A stretch of 64,000 bases of DNA from JAJTFW01 sp964534995 (GCA_964534995.1 CAZHSC010000006.1:10637-74636); one strand, 5' to 3'. Positions 8,761 to 17,018 are shown, numbered from the stretch's first letter. Translations and numbers: made by a program. Notes: a model not told the origin generated them from the sequence alone.

Positions 8761-9402
8761 ATGCGCAAACTTATTATAATTCTTGTATTCGGCCTTCTTT
8801 CTACGGTCATAACGAAAGCTCAGGACCAGAAATTTCATTTCGGGCTCAAAGTTACCCCCAGTATGGCCTGGATAAAACCCGACCGTAATAACCTCAAGCG
8901 TGACGGATATAAACTGGGCTTTGCCTATGGGGTGCAAACCGAATTCCGCTTGCAGGATAATTACGCGATTGCTTCAGGTGTCCAGGTAGCCTATCGTGGC
9001 GGTAAAATACGCTATGAAGCCGGCACAGATTCAGCCGGAAACAACCTCGCCGATCCGGTGATCAATTTTAAAGTGCAGTATGTTGAAATTCCCGTTTGCC
9101 TCAAAATGCTGACCAACCAGTTTAATAAAATAAGGTATTATGGTCAGTTCGGTTTTTCACCTGCCTTTGCCATACGTGCAAAAAAAGATACGGATGCCGA
9201 AAACAATATTGATGCAAAAGACGACTTCAATTTATTTAATATGAATATGATTATTGGTGCAGGGCTGGAGTATACGCTCAGCGGATCTACAGTTGCTTTT
9301 GGTGGTATTGAATTTAATAATGGTTTTTTTGATGTATTTGACGGAGATGGGGCAAAAGGCGTGACAAATTTTCTGGGCCTCAACATAGGCATTCTGTTTT
9401 GA
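8761..9402 (+). CDS. PorT-like outer-membrane beta-barrel protein
   Basis: Small outer-membrane barrel protein of 213 residues. Signal peptide at 1-20 (cleavage after VITKAQ), then alternating amphipathic beta strands: FGLKVTPSMAWI, YKLGFAYGVQTEF, YVEIPVCLKMLT, RYYGQFGFSPAFAIRA, and LGLNIGILF at the C-terminus, which ends in phenylalanine as expected for Bam substrates. The YVEIP strand and overall size fit the outer membrane beta-barrel family that includes PorT. Because this family is large, I do not claim it is the type IX secretion PorT itself. It is divergent from gldB with 22 bases between starts, so each promoter must overlap the other gene. Confidence 0.75.
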   Translation: MRKLIIILVFGLLSTVITKAQDQKFHFGLKVTPSMAWIKPDRNNLKRDGYKLGFAYGVQTEFRLQDNYAIASGVQVAYRGGKIRYEAGTDSAGNNLADPVINFKVQYVEIPVCLKMLTNQFNKIRYYGQFGFSPAFAIRAKKDTDAENNIDAKDDFNLFNMNMIIGAGLEYTLSGSTVAFGGIEFNNGFFDVFDGDGAKGVTNFLGLNIGILF

Positions 9403-9482
9403 CCGCAAGGTGAAGTTTACGGTATTATATCACCTGAAACAGTTTAGCTTTTCTGCAATCGATATTGTGTACCTTAGCCGCG

Positions 9483-11135
9483 ATGAAAATAGCGCTGTCA
9501 CAGTTGAATTACCATGTTGGTAATTTTACCGGCAATACGTCCAGAATCATTGATGAAATTAAACGGGCATCCGCCGACAAGGTGGATCTCCTGATTTTTG
9601 CCGAACTGGCTGTTTGTGGTTATCCCCCGCTCGATTTCCTGGATTATTCGCATTTTATAGATCGTTGCCGCGAAAGCATTGATGTGGTCTCACGGCATTG
9701 TAATAATCTGACGGTGATTATCGGCGCTCCCGCTTTTAATCCGGATCCTAAAGGTAAGAACCTGTTTAACTCCGCTTATGTGCTGTCTGACGGCAAAGTA
9801 CAGCAAATTGTACATAAAACACTGTTGCCAACGTACGATGTGTTTGATGAGTACCGGTGGTTTGAACCTAACAGGGAGTTTGGCTGTATTGAAGTAAACA
9901 ACATTCGTATCGCCCTCACGGTTTGTGAAGACCTGTGGAACATGGAGGATGATCCCCTGTATACTTTCTGGCCCATGAAGGAATTGATAAGCCGGAAACC
10001 GCAACTCATGATTAATATCGCAGCCTCCCCTTTTTCATGTGATCATGCCGAAGGAAGAAAGGCCATATTGGTAAAAAATGTTAAGGAGTACGGGCTCCCT
10101 TTGCTGTATGTAAACCAGGTGGGCGGACAGACGGATCTTCTGTTTGACGGTGGGTCCATGATGTACAACGCCGATGGTACCGTATTTCATGAGATGAAGT
10201 ATTTTGAAGAAGACTATGCTACCTGTGTTTTTAATCCCGATGGAAATTCTTTTTCAGCATTGAATGCCGCAGCAGCGGAGCCTCCGGCAGATGAGCGCAT
10301 TGCCCTTATTTATGATGCCCTGGTGATGGGTATCGCAGATTATTTCACGAAAATGGGCTTTAAAAAAGCTACCCTTGGCCTTTCAGGTGGTATTGATTCG
10401 GCAGTGGTGCTGGCCCTCGCTGCCGTTGCCCTTGGTCCGGAAAATGTGCATGCGGTGCTGATGCCTTCGGCCTTTTCAAGCGGGCATTCCATCACCGACG
10501 CGCTTGCCATGACGGAAACCCTGGGTTGTTCACATGAGATTATTTCTATCGGGCCTATGTATGATGCCTTTATTCAGGCGCTGAAAGCGGATTTTGAAGG
10601 GCTTCCTTTCAATGTGACAGAAGAAAATATTCAGGCCAGGGTGCGTGGGGTAACGCTGATGGCTCTCAGTAATAAGTTTGGTTTTATCCTGTTGAATACA
10701 AGTAATAAAAGTGAACTCGCGGTAGGTTACGGCACCCTGTATGGCGATATGTGCGGCGGCCTGTCGGTCATCGGCGACCTGTACAAAACAGACGTGTATG
10801 CACTGGCGGCTTATATCAATAGTACACGTGAAATTATTCCCGGTAATATAATCCGTAAGGCGCCCTCCGCCGAACTGCGTCCCGGACAGAAGGACAGTGA
10901 TTCATTGCCTCCTTATGACTTGCTGGATGCCATCCTGTACCGGTACATCGAAGAACAAAAGGGTCCCGATAAAATTATCAGGGAAGGATTTGATGAAGCG
11001 CTGGTGTATCGTGTTTTAAAAATGGTGAACAATAATGAATGGAAGCGGCATCAGTTTGCTCCCATTCTACGGATATCCTCCAAGGCCTTCGGACGCGGCC
11101 GCAGAATGCCGCTGGTGGCCAGGTATCTTGGTTAG
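9483..11135 (+). CDS. nadE: Glutamine-dependent NAD+ synthetase
   Basis: Two-domain enzyme of 550 residues that amidates deamido-NAD+ using ammonia released from glutamine, the last step of NAD synthesis. The N-terminal nitrilase-type amidase has its triad Glu41 (FAELAVCGYPP), Lys112 (HKTLLPTYD) and Cys148 (LTVCEDLWN). The C-terminal synthetase has the ATP loop SGGIDS at 301-306. ATG at 9483 (MKIALSQLNY) is preferred over an upstream in-frame codon at 9465 because it matches the family N-terminus. The nearby nadK at 45.6 kb would phosphorylate the product. Confidence 0.95.
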   Translation: MKIALSQLNYHVGNFTGNTSRIIDEIKRASADKVDLLIFAELAVCGYPPLDFLDYSHFIDRCRESIDVVSRHCNNLTVIIGAPAFNPDPKGKNLFNSAYVLSDGKVQQIVHKTLLPTYDVFDEYRWFEPNREFGCIEVNNIRIALTVCEDLWNMEDDPLYTFWPMKELISRKPQLMINIAASPFSCDHAEGRKAILVKNVKEYGLPLLYVNQVGGQTDLLFDGGSMMYNADGTVFHEMKYFEEDYATCVFNPDGNSFSALNAAAAEPPADERIALIYDALVMGIADYFTKMGFKKATLGLSGGIDSAVVLALAAVALGPENVHAVLMPSAFSSGHSITDALAMTETLGCSHEIISIGPMYDAFIQALKADFEGLPFNVTEENIQARVRGVTLMALSNKFGFILLNTSNKSELAVGYGTLYGDMCGGLSVIGDLYKTDVYALAAYINSTREIIPGNIIRKAPSAELRPGQKDSDSLPPYDLLDAILYRYIEEQKGPDKIIREGFDEALVYRVLKMVNNNEWKRHQFAPILRISSKAFGRGRRMPLVARYLG

Positions 11136-11345
11136 CATTGCTGAAATACCCTGCTTCCGTCCTTTATCTTTTAAACCCGTGCACTCACGGTGAGGGATGG
11201 CCGCATTTAATGCTTTCTTCCTGTCATTCTGCTGATGTTTGAAATAAAACGGAGCCTCTTTCCTGCCTGGATACTAAACAGGTGAAGGATTAAAGCGGGA
11301 TGCTGACCGGTTGCAAATGAATGAATAATCTGCTGAAATTAAGAA

Positions 11346-11363
11346 AACCGCCTTGCAGCGGTT
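11346..11363 (-). terminator. Terminator after the 2-oxoacid:ferredoxin oxidoreductase genes
   Basis: AACCGC and GCGGTT form a 6-bp stem with a 6-base loop, nine bases past the korB stop on the minus strand. The right arm runs into TTCTTAATT. Plausible end of the korA-korB transcript. Confidence 0.5.
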
Positions 11364-11371
11364 CCTTTTCT

Positions 11372-12415
11372 TTATCCTATTACCCAGGTTTCACGGCCTC
11401 TTAACAAAGCATCCAGGTCCGGTGCTTTTTTCTTCCTGGCCGCTTCAACCTGTTCATTGAAACCCTCCTCATAGCGGGGACGGTCTTCCTGATAAAACAC
11501 ACCGAATGGCCGTGGGAAATGGGGCTTTCCTTCTTCATGGCGGTCAAAGAACCTTGACAGGATTCCGGCTTTAACACGGTCGCTTTCATCATGGATCCAG
11601 AGGTCATTGATACTGTTTCCGTCTGCAGTTAGGTCAGTGATGACAGGTTTGAATCCGTCCAGTTTAATGCCTTTATCTCCGTTTTGCCCGAAAACCAAAG
11701 GTTTGCCGTTTTCAACGAAAATCGTTTCTTCCTTTTTAGTTGATTTTTCGGTGAATATTTCAAATGCCCCGTCATTAAACACATTGCAGTTCTGATATAC
11801 TTCAAGGAACGAGGTGCCTTTGTGCGCGTAGGAGCGGCGTAACATTTCTTTCAGGTGTACCGGGTCGCGATCCATGGAGCGGGCTATAAAAGTGCCATCT
11901 GCGCCCATGGCAAGGGCGATAGGATTAAACGGATGATCCACAGATCCCATGGGCGTGGATTTTGTGATTTTGCCTTCTTCGGAAGTCGGGCTGTATTGCC
12001 CTTTGGTAAGCCCGTAAATTTCGTTGTTAAAGAGCAGCAGGTTGATATCAATATTTCTGCGGAGCAGGTGGATGAAGTGATTGCCGCCAATGGAAAGGGA
12101 GTCTCCGTCACCACTTACCATCCATACACTCAACTCCGGCCGCACACTCTTGAGGCCGCTGGCTATGGCCGCGGCACGACCGTGTATACTGTGCATGCCA
12201 TAGGTTTCCATATAATACGGGAAACGTGAAGAACAGCCGATTCCGGATATAAAAACAATATCCTCTCTGGGTATTCCCAGTTCAGGAATGACGGTTTGAA
12301 CCTGCTTCAGAATAGAGTAGTCACCGCAGCCGGGGCACCAGCGTACTTCCTGGTCAGTGACTAATTCCTTGCTGGTGAATTTCGGGGCTTCGGGAGCGTT
12401 AGTAACAGCAGACAT
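11372..12415 (-). CDS. korB: 2-oxoacid:ferredoxin oxidoreductase, beta subunit
   Basis: TPP-binding beta subunit, 347 residues. WCPGCGDYSIL lies near the N-terminus, and the TPP motif starts GDGDSLSIGGNH and ends NLLLFNNEIYGLT. With the alpha/gamma subunit upstream it oxidises a 2-oxoacid, usually 2-oxoglutarate, to the acyl-CoA, passing electrons to ferredoxin. The CxxC-rich ferredoxin domain of four-subunit enzymes is absent, as in the two-subunit type. It is 138 bases downstream of korA and followed by a hairpin terminator. Substrate (2-oxoglutarate versus pyruvate) is inferred from family resemblance. Confidence 0.9.
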   Translation of the reverse strand: MSAVTNAPEAPKFTSKELVTDQEVRWCPGCGDYSILKQVQTVIPELGIPREDIVFISGIGCSSRFPYYMETYGMHSIHGRAAAIASGLKSVRPELSVWMVSGDGDSLSIGGNHFIHLLRRNIDINLLLFNNEIYGLTKGQYSPTSEEGKITKSTPMGSVDHPFNPIALAMGADGTFIARSMDRDPVHLKEMLRRSYAHKGTSFLEVYQNCNVFNDGAFEIFTEKSTKKEETIFVENGKPLVFGQNGDKGIKLDGFKPVITDLTADGNSINDLWIHDESDRVKAGILSRFFDRHEEGKPHFPRPFGVFYQEDRPRYEEGFNEQVEAARKKKAPDLDALLRGRETWVIG

Positions 12416-12553
12416 GGTTATATGTTGTGAATATGGGTTGGTTTTTGTGAAATTTTCATGGGATACATTATCTTTTCAGGGCATCCTCATCATTTTTGTG
12501 GTACTTTGTTGGTTTCAGGTTTGCGCGGTTAACTGATGTGTTTCCCCTTGTTT

Positions 12554-14398
12554 TTACCTGCACAGCTCTTCTATTTTTTCAAAAATCTCGGAGGTGGAGA
12601 AGGGCATCCCTTTGATCTTGTTTAATCCGATGGCAGGAACCATGAATTTATCACGTATGATGCTGTTCAGCTGTCCAGTGTTCATTTCAGGGATGAGTAC
12701 TTTGTCGAAGTTATATAGGATTTCTCCAAGATTTTTCGGGAAGGGGTAGAGGTGACGTACCTGTACATGGCTAACGTCATTACCTTTTGCCCGTGCTTCT
12801 TTAACGGCCGCTTTAATAGCACCATAGGTAGATCCCCAACCCAGTACAAGCAACTTTCCTTTTTCATTGCCGTTGTCTATATCCTGCAGAGGGATGTGGT
12901 CGGCAATCCTGGCCACTTTTGCTTCACGCATGCGTACCATGAATTCATGGTTCTCCGGATCGTAACTGATATTGCCGGTTTCGTGTTGCTTTTCCAGACC
13001 ACCAATGCGGTGTTCGAGTCCCCTCGTGCCCGGTATGGCCCATGGGCGGGATAATTTTTCATCGCGTTTGTAAGGAAGGAATTTTTCATCGCTGTTTTTT
13101 TCTGTGATGAAATTCCCTTTAAAACTCTTCAGGTCGGATGATTTCGGGAAACGCCAGGGTTCCGAACCGTTGGCAATATATCCGTCACTGAGGAAGATAA
13201 CAGGGGTCATAAATTCAAGCGCAATGCGGCAGGCTTCAAATACCGCGTCGAAACAATCGGCCGGCGTCTTGGCGGCGATAACGGGAATAGGCGCTTCACC
13301 ATTGCGCCCGTACATGGCCTGAAAAAGGTCGCTCTGTTCCGTCTTGGTAGGCAAACCTGTAGAAGGGCCTCCGCGCTGAACGTTTACAATAACCATCGGT
13401 AACTCAAGCATGAGGCCAAGGCCCATCGCCTCCCCTTTTAACGCGATACCCGGACCCGACGATGTGGTAACGGCCAACTTCCCGCCAAATGCGGCGCCTA
13501 TAACGGCGCATATAGCCGCAATTTCATCTTCAGCCTGGTAAGTACGCACACCGAAATTTTTATATTTCGATAAATCATGCAGAATGTCGGACGCGGGCGT
13601 GATGGGATAAGAACCAAGGAAAAGATCAAGACCGCACTTTTGTGAAGCTGCAATCAGCCCAAGCGCAGTAGCCTGGTTTCCCATAATATTCCTGTAGGTG
13701 CCGGGAGGCATCGGCGCCGGATGAACAGTAAACCTGGTGGTAAAAGTCTCACTGGTATCACCATAATTGTAGCCCGCCTTGAGTACCTTCAGGTTGGCCT
13801 CCAGTACATCCGGCTTTTTGGTGAATTTTTCTTTGAGGAAATTTTCAGTATGGGTCATTTCCCGGTTGTACATCCAGTACAGGAAACCAAGTACGAACAT
13901 GTTTTTGGCACGGTCAATTTCCTTGATCCCCAGTCCGGAGTCGGCAAGTGCCGCACGTGTCATTTTAGTGACATCAATGGTGATCAGACGGAACCCTTCC
14001 AGTGAACCATCCTGCAAAGGATTGACCCCATCGGGATAATTTGCCAGCCTTAGGTTCTTTGGGTCAAAACCATCGGAATTGGCAATGATGGTACCCCCCT
14101 TTCTTAGATGACGAAGGTTCGCTTTCAGGGCAGCTGCGTTCATGGCAACCAGCACGTCACAGGCATCACCCGGAGTAAATATGTTTACGGAACCAAAATG
14201 TAACTGGTATCCCGATACACCGGGGATGGTTCCCTGTGGCGCCCTGATCTCAGCCGGGAAATCAGGAAAGGTACTCAGGTCATTCCCCAGCAAGGCGGCA
14301 GTATTTGTGAATTGTGTTCCGGTGAGCTGCATCCCGTCGCCTGAATCTCCGGCAAACTTGATAATCACTCGGTCTAAGACTTGTTGTTGTTCAGCCAT
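12554..14398 (-). CDS. korA: 2-oxoacid:ferredoxin oxidoreductase, fused gamma-alpha subunit
   Basis: 614 residues. The N-terminal 200 or so form the gamma domain (IKFAGDSGDGMQLTG, FPDFPAEIRAP), followed by the alpha, pyrimidine-binding domain with YPITPASDIL, AEDEIAAICAVIGAAFGG and SSGPGIALKGEAMG. This gamma-alpha fusion is the usual Bacteroidota form. Partner of korB downstream. These enzymes feed or draw on the TCA cycle with ferredoxin and suit low-oxygen or anaplerotic metabolism. A -7-like box lies 29 bases upstream. The hairpin array starts about 270 bases upstream of this gene. Confidence 0.92.
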   Translation of the reverse strand: MAEQQQVLDRVIIKFAGDSGDGMQLTGTQFTNTAALLGNDLSTFPDFPAEIRAPQGTIPGVSGYQLHFGSVNIFTPGDACDVLVAMNAAALKANLRHLRKGGTIIANSDGFDPKNLRLANYPDGVNPLQDGSLEGFRLITIDVTKMTRAALADSGLGIKEIDRAKNMFVLGFLYWMYNREMTHTENFLKEKFTKKPDVLEANLKVLKAGYNYGDTSETFTTRFTVHPAPMPPGTYRNIMGNQATALGLIAASQKCGLDLFLGSYPITPASDILHDLSKYKNFGVRTYQAEDEIAAICAVIGAAFGGKLAVTTSSGPGIALKGEAMGLGLMLELPMVIVNVQRGGPSTGLPTKTEQSDLFQAMYGRNGEAPIPVIAAKTPADCFDAVFEACRIALEFMTPVIFLSDGYIANGSEPWRFPKSSDLKSFKGNFITEKNSDEKFLPYKRDEKLSRPWAIPGTRGLEHRIGGLEKQHETGNISYDPENHEFMVRMREAKVARIADHIPLQDIDNGNEKGKLLVLGWGSTYGAIKAAVKEARAKGNDVSHVQVRHLYPFPKNLGEILYNFDKVLIPEMNTGQLNSIIRDKFMVPAIGLNKIKGMPFSTSEIFEKIEELCR

Positions 14399-14426
14399 GG
14401 TAATTTTGATTCACTTTTGGAAGGGG

Positions 14427-14434
14427 CAAAAATA
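14427..14434 (-). promoter_or_regulatory. Candidate -7 promoter box of korA
   Basis: TATTTTTG on the minus strand, matching TAnnTTTG, 29 bases ahead of the korA ATG. I could not find a TTG at the expected upstream spacing, so only half of the usual signal is seen. Confidence 0.35.
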
Positions 14435-14670
14435 CGGGTTTTTTAGCTCTCTTTTTTACTGATTTATTTCATATGATAATATTCGTGAAATTTGAAATGA
14501 TATTGTAGCTCAAACAGTTGATTTTTTATTGAGTTGGTGGAAATATGGAGGGGGCCGAATTAGTAATAATTTGATATGGATGTAAGCTGAGATATCTTTC
14601 CCGAAAATTTTTCATTTGGATTTCTTTTGTAGAGGATACGCCGGTTTCAGCTAAGTAATTATCAATAAAA

Positions 14671-14694
14671 ATCCCGGTCTTACGGGACCGGGAT
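14671..14694 (-). terminator. Hairpin terminator with TTACGG loop
   Basis: ATCCCGGTC and GACCGGGAT form a perfect 9-bp stem around the 6-base loop TTACGG. On the minus strand the stem is followed by TTTTATTGAT, so it can end transcripts coming from the DUF4476 gene. Its loop is identical to the loops of both hairpins in the neighbouring tandem array. Confidence 0.6.
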
Positions 14695-14726
14695 GTAAAA
14701 TGATATGTCGGAAATGTGGCTGAATT

Positions 14727-15038
14727 TTCTCCGGCTTACGGGCCGGGACTTGTCACTACCCTGAATTACGGTTCAGGTTTTTAGTTGTTCTCCGGCTTAC
14801 GGGCCGGGACTTGTGGCATTCCTGAATTACGGTTCAGGTTTTTAGTTGTTCTCCGGCTTACGGGCCGGGACTTGTNNNNNNNNNNNNNNNNNNNNNNNNN
14901 NNNNNNNNNNNNNNNNNNNNNNNNNNNNNNNNNNNNNNNNNNNNNNNNNNNNNNNNNNNNNNNNNNNNNNNNNNNACTTGTGGCATTCCTGAATTACGGT
15001 TCAGGTTTTTAGTTGTTCTCCGGCTTACGGTCCGGGAT
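14727..15038. repeat. Tandem array of 61-bp units, each with two TTACGG-loop hairpins
   Basis: Copies begin at 14727, 14788 and 14849, exactly 61 bases apart. The third runs into the N gap. After the gap the last 40 bases of another copy (14976-15015) and a partial terminal copy (15016-15038, with one G-to-T change) follow. Each unit contains hairpin A, CCGGC-TTACGG-GCCGG, and hairpin B, CCTGAA-TTACGG-TTCAGG, the latter followed by TTTTTAG on the plus strand. Copy 1 differs from the others mainly in six bases between the hairpins (CACTAC against GGCATT). No coding sense; open frames across it only reflect that the 61-base unit happens to lack stops. Confidence 0.9.
14876..14975. other. Scaffold gap of exactly 100 N
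   Basis: One hundred N inside the 61-bp array. A round 100 usually marks a gap of unknown size, so the true copy number of the array is unknown. Confidence 0.98.
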
Positions 15039-15172
15039 AAATTTGCTTTTTTTTAAAGAACGCGAAGACTTATTAAATACATTTCAATTTCTATGCCAAT
15101 CCTTATTTTTCTGTTAAATACCGGCTTGCTTATTTAAGGGTGCAGCTTTTCAGGCAACTTTTATTCTGTTTA

Positions 15173-15892
15173 TCAGGAATGATGGTCTATATAATTGCTC
15201 AATTCACGAACGCTGCTATCGAAGCTGAAGGCATCAAATATGCGAAAGTAGTTGTGCCTGTCAGTGGTATAGGTATAAGCGTATTTGGCAAGTTCCAGTT
15301 TTGAGGATTCAAAACTCATCAGGTTGATTAATGCTGCTACTTGTGAAGTGCTGATAGCGCCATGCTGTCGTATCGCCTGTTTGCTGATGGTCATGCGTGT
15401 GCTCTCAAAACTCTGTTGATCAATGGTACTGAGCAATGCATTGAAATCAGCATCATACATACATTGGGGTGCTGGAAGGGTACCACAGGGCCCGGGCACC
15501 GGAGCAGGATAATAATTGGGTGGCATAAACGGAGCAGCGGGGGTAAACAGCGGTATAATATCATTGATGCGCAATGTGCCCTGGCGCGTTACCATCGCTC
15601 TTACTTCTGAAGAGGCTGGTACATCAATAAATCCATTGTAAAGCAAGGATCGTTTTTGATAGGGTTTATAGGGATGATTAGAATATGACCAAACCTGTAT
15701 ATGATGTCTGCCGGGAATGAGGTCGCTGATTGTGACGGTGGATCCCGGTGTCTGGAAATATCCCTGGTTAAGTTTTACCATCACAGGCTGGTTGTTGTAG
15801 CTTCGGATCCGGAGGTCCGAAAGCCTGTGATCAGCGGAAGCATGAGCAGTCAACAGACCGCTGATGATAAGTGTAGAGATCAGGTTTTTCAT
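15173..15892 (-). CDS. Secreted DUF4476 domain protein
   Basis: 239 residues. Signal peptide at about 1-20 (LLTAHASA), then a beta-rich N-terminal half with a PEGA-like appearance (VKLNQGYFQTPGSTVTISDLIPGRHHIQVW), a proline-rich linker around residues 115-140 (PPNYYPAPVPGP), and a C-terminal DUF4476 domain (YDADFNALLSTI, QVAALINLMSFESSKLELAKYAY, FDAFSFDSSVRELSNYI). Function unknown; such proteins are common in Bacteroidota and exported. Unusually for this window the start has a strong Shine-Dalgarno, GGAGG nine bases before the ATG. No neighbour overlaps; 3' side leads into the hairpin array. Confidence 0.8.
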   Translation of the reverse strand: MKNLISTLIISGLLTAHASADHRLSDLRIRSYNNQPVMVKLNQGYFQTPGSTVTISDLIPGRHHIQVWSYSNHPYKPYQKRSLLYNGFIDVPASSEVRAMVTRQGTLRINDIIPLFTPAAPFMPPNYYPAPVPGPCGTLPAPQCMYDADFNALLSTIDQQSFESTRMTISKQAIRQHGAISTSQVAALINLMSFESSKLELAKYAYTYTTDRHNYFRIFDAFSFDSSVRELSNYIDHHS

Positions 15893-16065
15893 AATTTTTT
15901 TCCTCCTTAATGATTAGTTAAAATTCTTTTAAATGCAGATGGCAATGCCTGTGCCAAAGCACCCGTGTGAAAGATAAGCCCCTGAGGTGGGGACGGGAAT
16001 AAATAGCGTTTAACTTGTTGTTATTGCTGCAATGCGAATACCATTGCCCTGGAAAACAAATCTTT

Positions 16066-16092
16066 ATAAAAAAAGAAAGGGGGAAAAGCCCC
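16066..16092 (-). terminator. Terminator after the 32-residue membrane peptide
   Basis: On the minus strand GGGG, a short C/T loop, CCCC, then TTTCTTTTTTTAT. It starts 20 bases after the stop of the small ORF at 16112-16210, which supports that ORF being a transcribed unit. Confidence 0.6.
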
Positions 16093-16111
16093 GGATGAAA
16101 ATCGAATGAAA

Positions 16112-16210
16112 TCAGGAGTTCTTTCTGCCGCTGAAGAAGGACTCATGAATTTGGCTGAATATTACCAGCGCAAAAGTTACACTTATAATGGCGATGGATA
16201 CGTTCATCAT
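16112..16210 (-). CDS. Putative 32-residue single-span membrane peptide
   Basis: A short frame starting ATG-ATG at 16210. The product begins MMNVSIAIISVTF, continues with a hydrophobic run ALVIF, and ends in a hydrophilic, basic tail SGRKNS. It is predicted as one transmembrane helix with a charged C-terminus. Support: it fills an otherwise empty 459-base interval and is followed after 20 bases by an intrinsic terminator on the same strand. A second peptide of nearly the same size and plan lies on the far side of the SET gene. Against: I see no strong ribosome site and cannot test conservation. Function unknown. Confidence 0.4.
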   Translation of the reverse strand: MMNVSIAIISVTFALVIFSQIHESFFSGRKNS

Positions 16211-16351
16211 GGCTGCATGGGTTGGTAAATGCAAAATTGAGGTAGGTATGTAACCTTACCGTTAAGGATGAAATAAAAATTTTAACAAGCCAGTGTTAAA
16301 GACGCCGGTGATTACTATGGCTGAATTTGTAGAGAAGCTGTTTTACGGCTC

Positions 16352-16843
16352 TCAAACGACGAGTGAGGTCTTGCTGCTTTTTTTCTTTTTGCGCGCGATG
16401 TATTCCCTGCGCTTTTCGCGTTCCCTTGCTAAAAACAAGTGCCTGGTTTTTTCAAGATATCGCCAGTAATCATCTCCGTAGTGAACAAAAATTTCCTGCC
16501 CCGCCTGTATGGTCCGGGTAGCTACAATAAAAACGCGTTGTTCCCCGTTACGGCGTTTTATTTCATACTGCGCATTGTTTTTTAATCCGGTAACCCGGCC
16601 TATGCCTCTGGCATCGTTGGCATACCGCCCCATAGCCCAGGGCGTAAAATAGGCATCCACACATCGGTTTTTTGAAATGAAAAACACATAACCTTCATAG
16701 CCTTTTTCTGCTCTTTTCTCGCACTCCGACCAGGGAATAAATTCCCCTTCATACTCACAAATTATTTCTCCCCGGCGGTATTCTTTGTCTGCAAATAATC
16801 CTTTTCCTGCCTTTGGGAGCTGACTTTTTTTAATATAAACCAT
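16352..16843 (-). CDS. SET-domain protein (probable protein-lysine methyltransferase)
   Basis: 163 residues, essentially one SET domain, which transfers methyl from S-adenosylmethionine to lysine. Visible: the N-terminal GKGLFADKEYRRGEIICEYEGE strands; GRYANDARG in place of the usual RFxNH cofactor motif; NNAQY; and GQEIFVHYGDDYW corresponding to the catalytic GEELTxDY end. There is no post-SET cysteine cluster. The C-terminal 30 residues are strongly basic (EREKRREYIARKKKKSSK), suggesting binding to nucleic acid or an acidic partner. Target unknown. A TATCTTTG box lies 36 bases upstream. It is a stand-alone gene flanked by two mini membrane peptides. Confidence 0.85.
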   Translation of the reverse strand: MVYIKKSQLPKAGKGLFADKEYRRGEIICEYEGEFIPWSECEKRAEKGYEGYVFFISKNRCVDAYFTPWAMGRYANDARGIGRVTGLKNNAQYEIKRRNGEQRVFIVATRTIQAGQEIFVHYGDDYWRYLEKTRHLFLAREREKRREYIARKKKKSSKTSLVV

Positions 16844-16878
16844 ACCTGATATCCCGGATCTTAATCATCTCGGGCGCG

Positions 16879-16886
16879 CAAAGATA
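16879..16886 (-). promoter_or_regulatory. Candidate -7 promoter box of the SET gene
   Basis: TATCTTTG on the minus strand, a full TAnnTTTG match, 36 bases ahead of the SET ATG at 16843. No clear TTG about 19 bases further upstream. Confidence 0.4.
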
Positions 16887-16922
16887 CACCCTAATTGATA
16901 TCCGCTGGTATGGCTGTACTAA

Positions 16923-17018
16923 TTAATGGTTGGTTTTTTTGGTTTTCATTTCAACATATTGTTGATAGAAGACACAAATAATTCCCATTGCAACGATAAG
17001 AATAGAGATTGTTTTCAT
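16923..17018 (-). CDS. Putative 31-residue single-span membrane peptide
   Basis: Short frame from ATG at 17018. It starts MKTISILIVAMGIICVFY, a hydrophobic segment long enough to span a membrane, and ends with a hydrophilic basic tail (VEMKTKKTNH). It sits between mfd and the SET gene in a 434-base interval with no other gene. The plan matches the peptide at 16112-16210: short polar N-terminus, an S-I-x-I start of the helix, V/I-F-x-Q near its end, then a charged tail. No terminator or strong ribosome site is evident here. Function unknown; could be a small regulator of a membrane complex or a chance ORF. Confidence 0.38.
   Translation of the reverse strand: MKTISILIVAMGIICVFYQQYVEMKTKKTNH

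Noticed and set aside
8761..9402. The type IX secretion protein PorT itself
   Set aside because: Only the general barrel family is supported; family-specific residues could not be checked.
14785..15012. 75-codon plus-strand ORF
   Set aside because: It is the hairpin array read through 100 N; the product is just the translated repeat.
14727..15038. CRISPR array
   Set aside because: Units are identical along 61 bases with no variable spacers, apart from one six-base block; no cas genes nearby.
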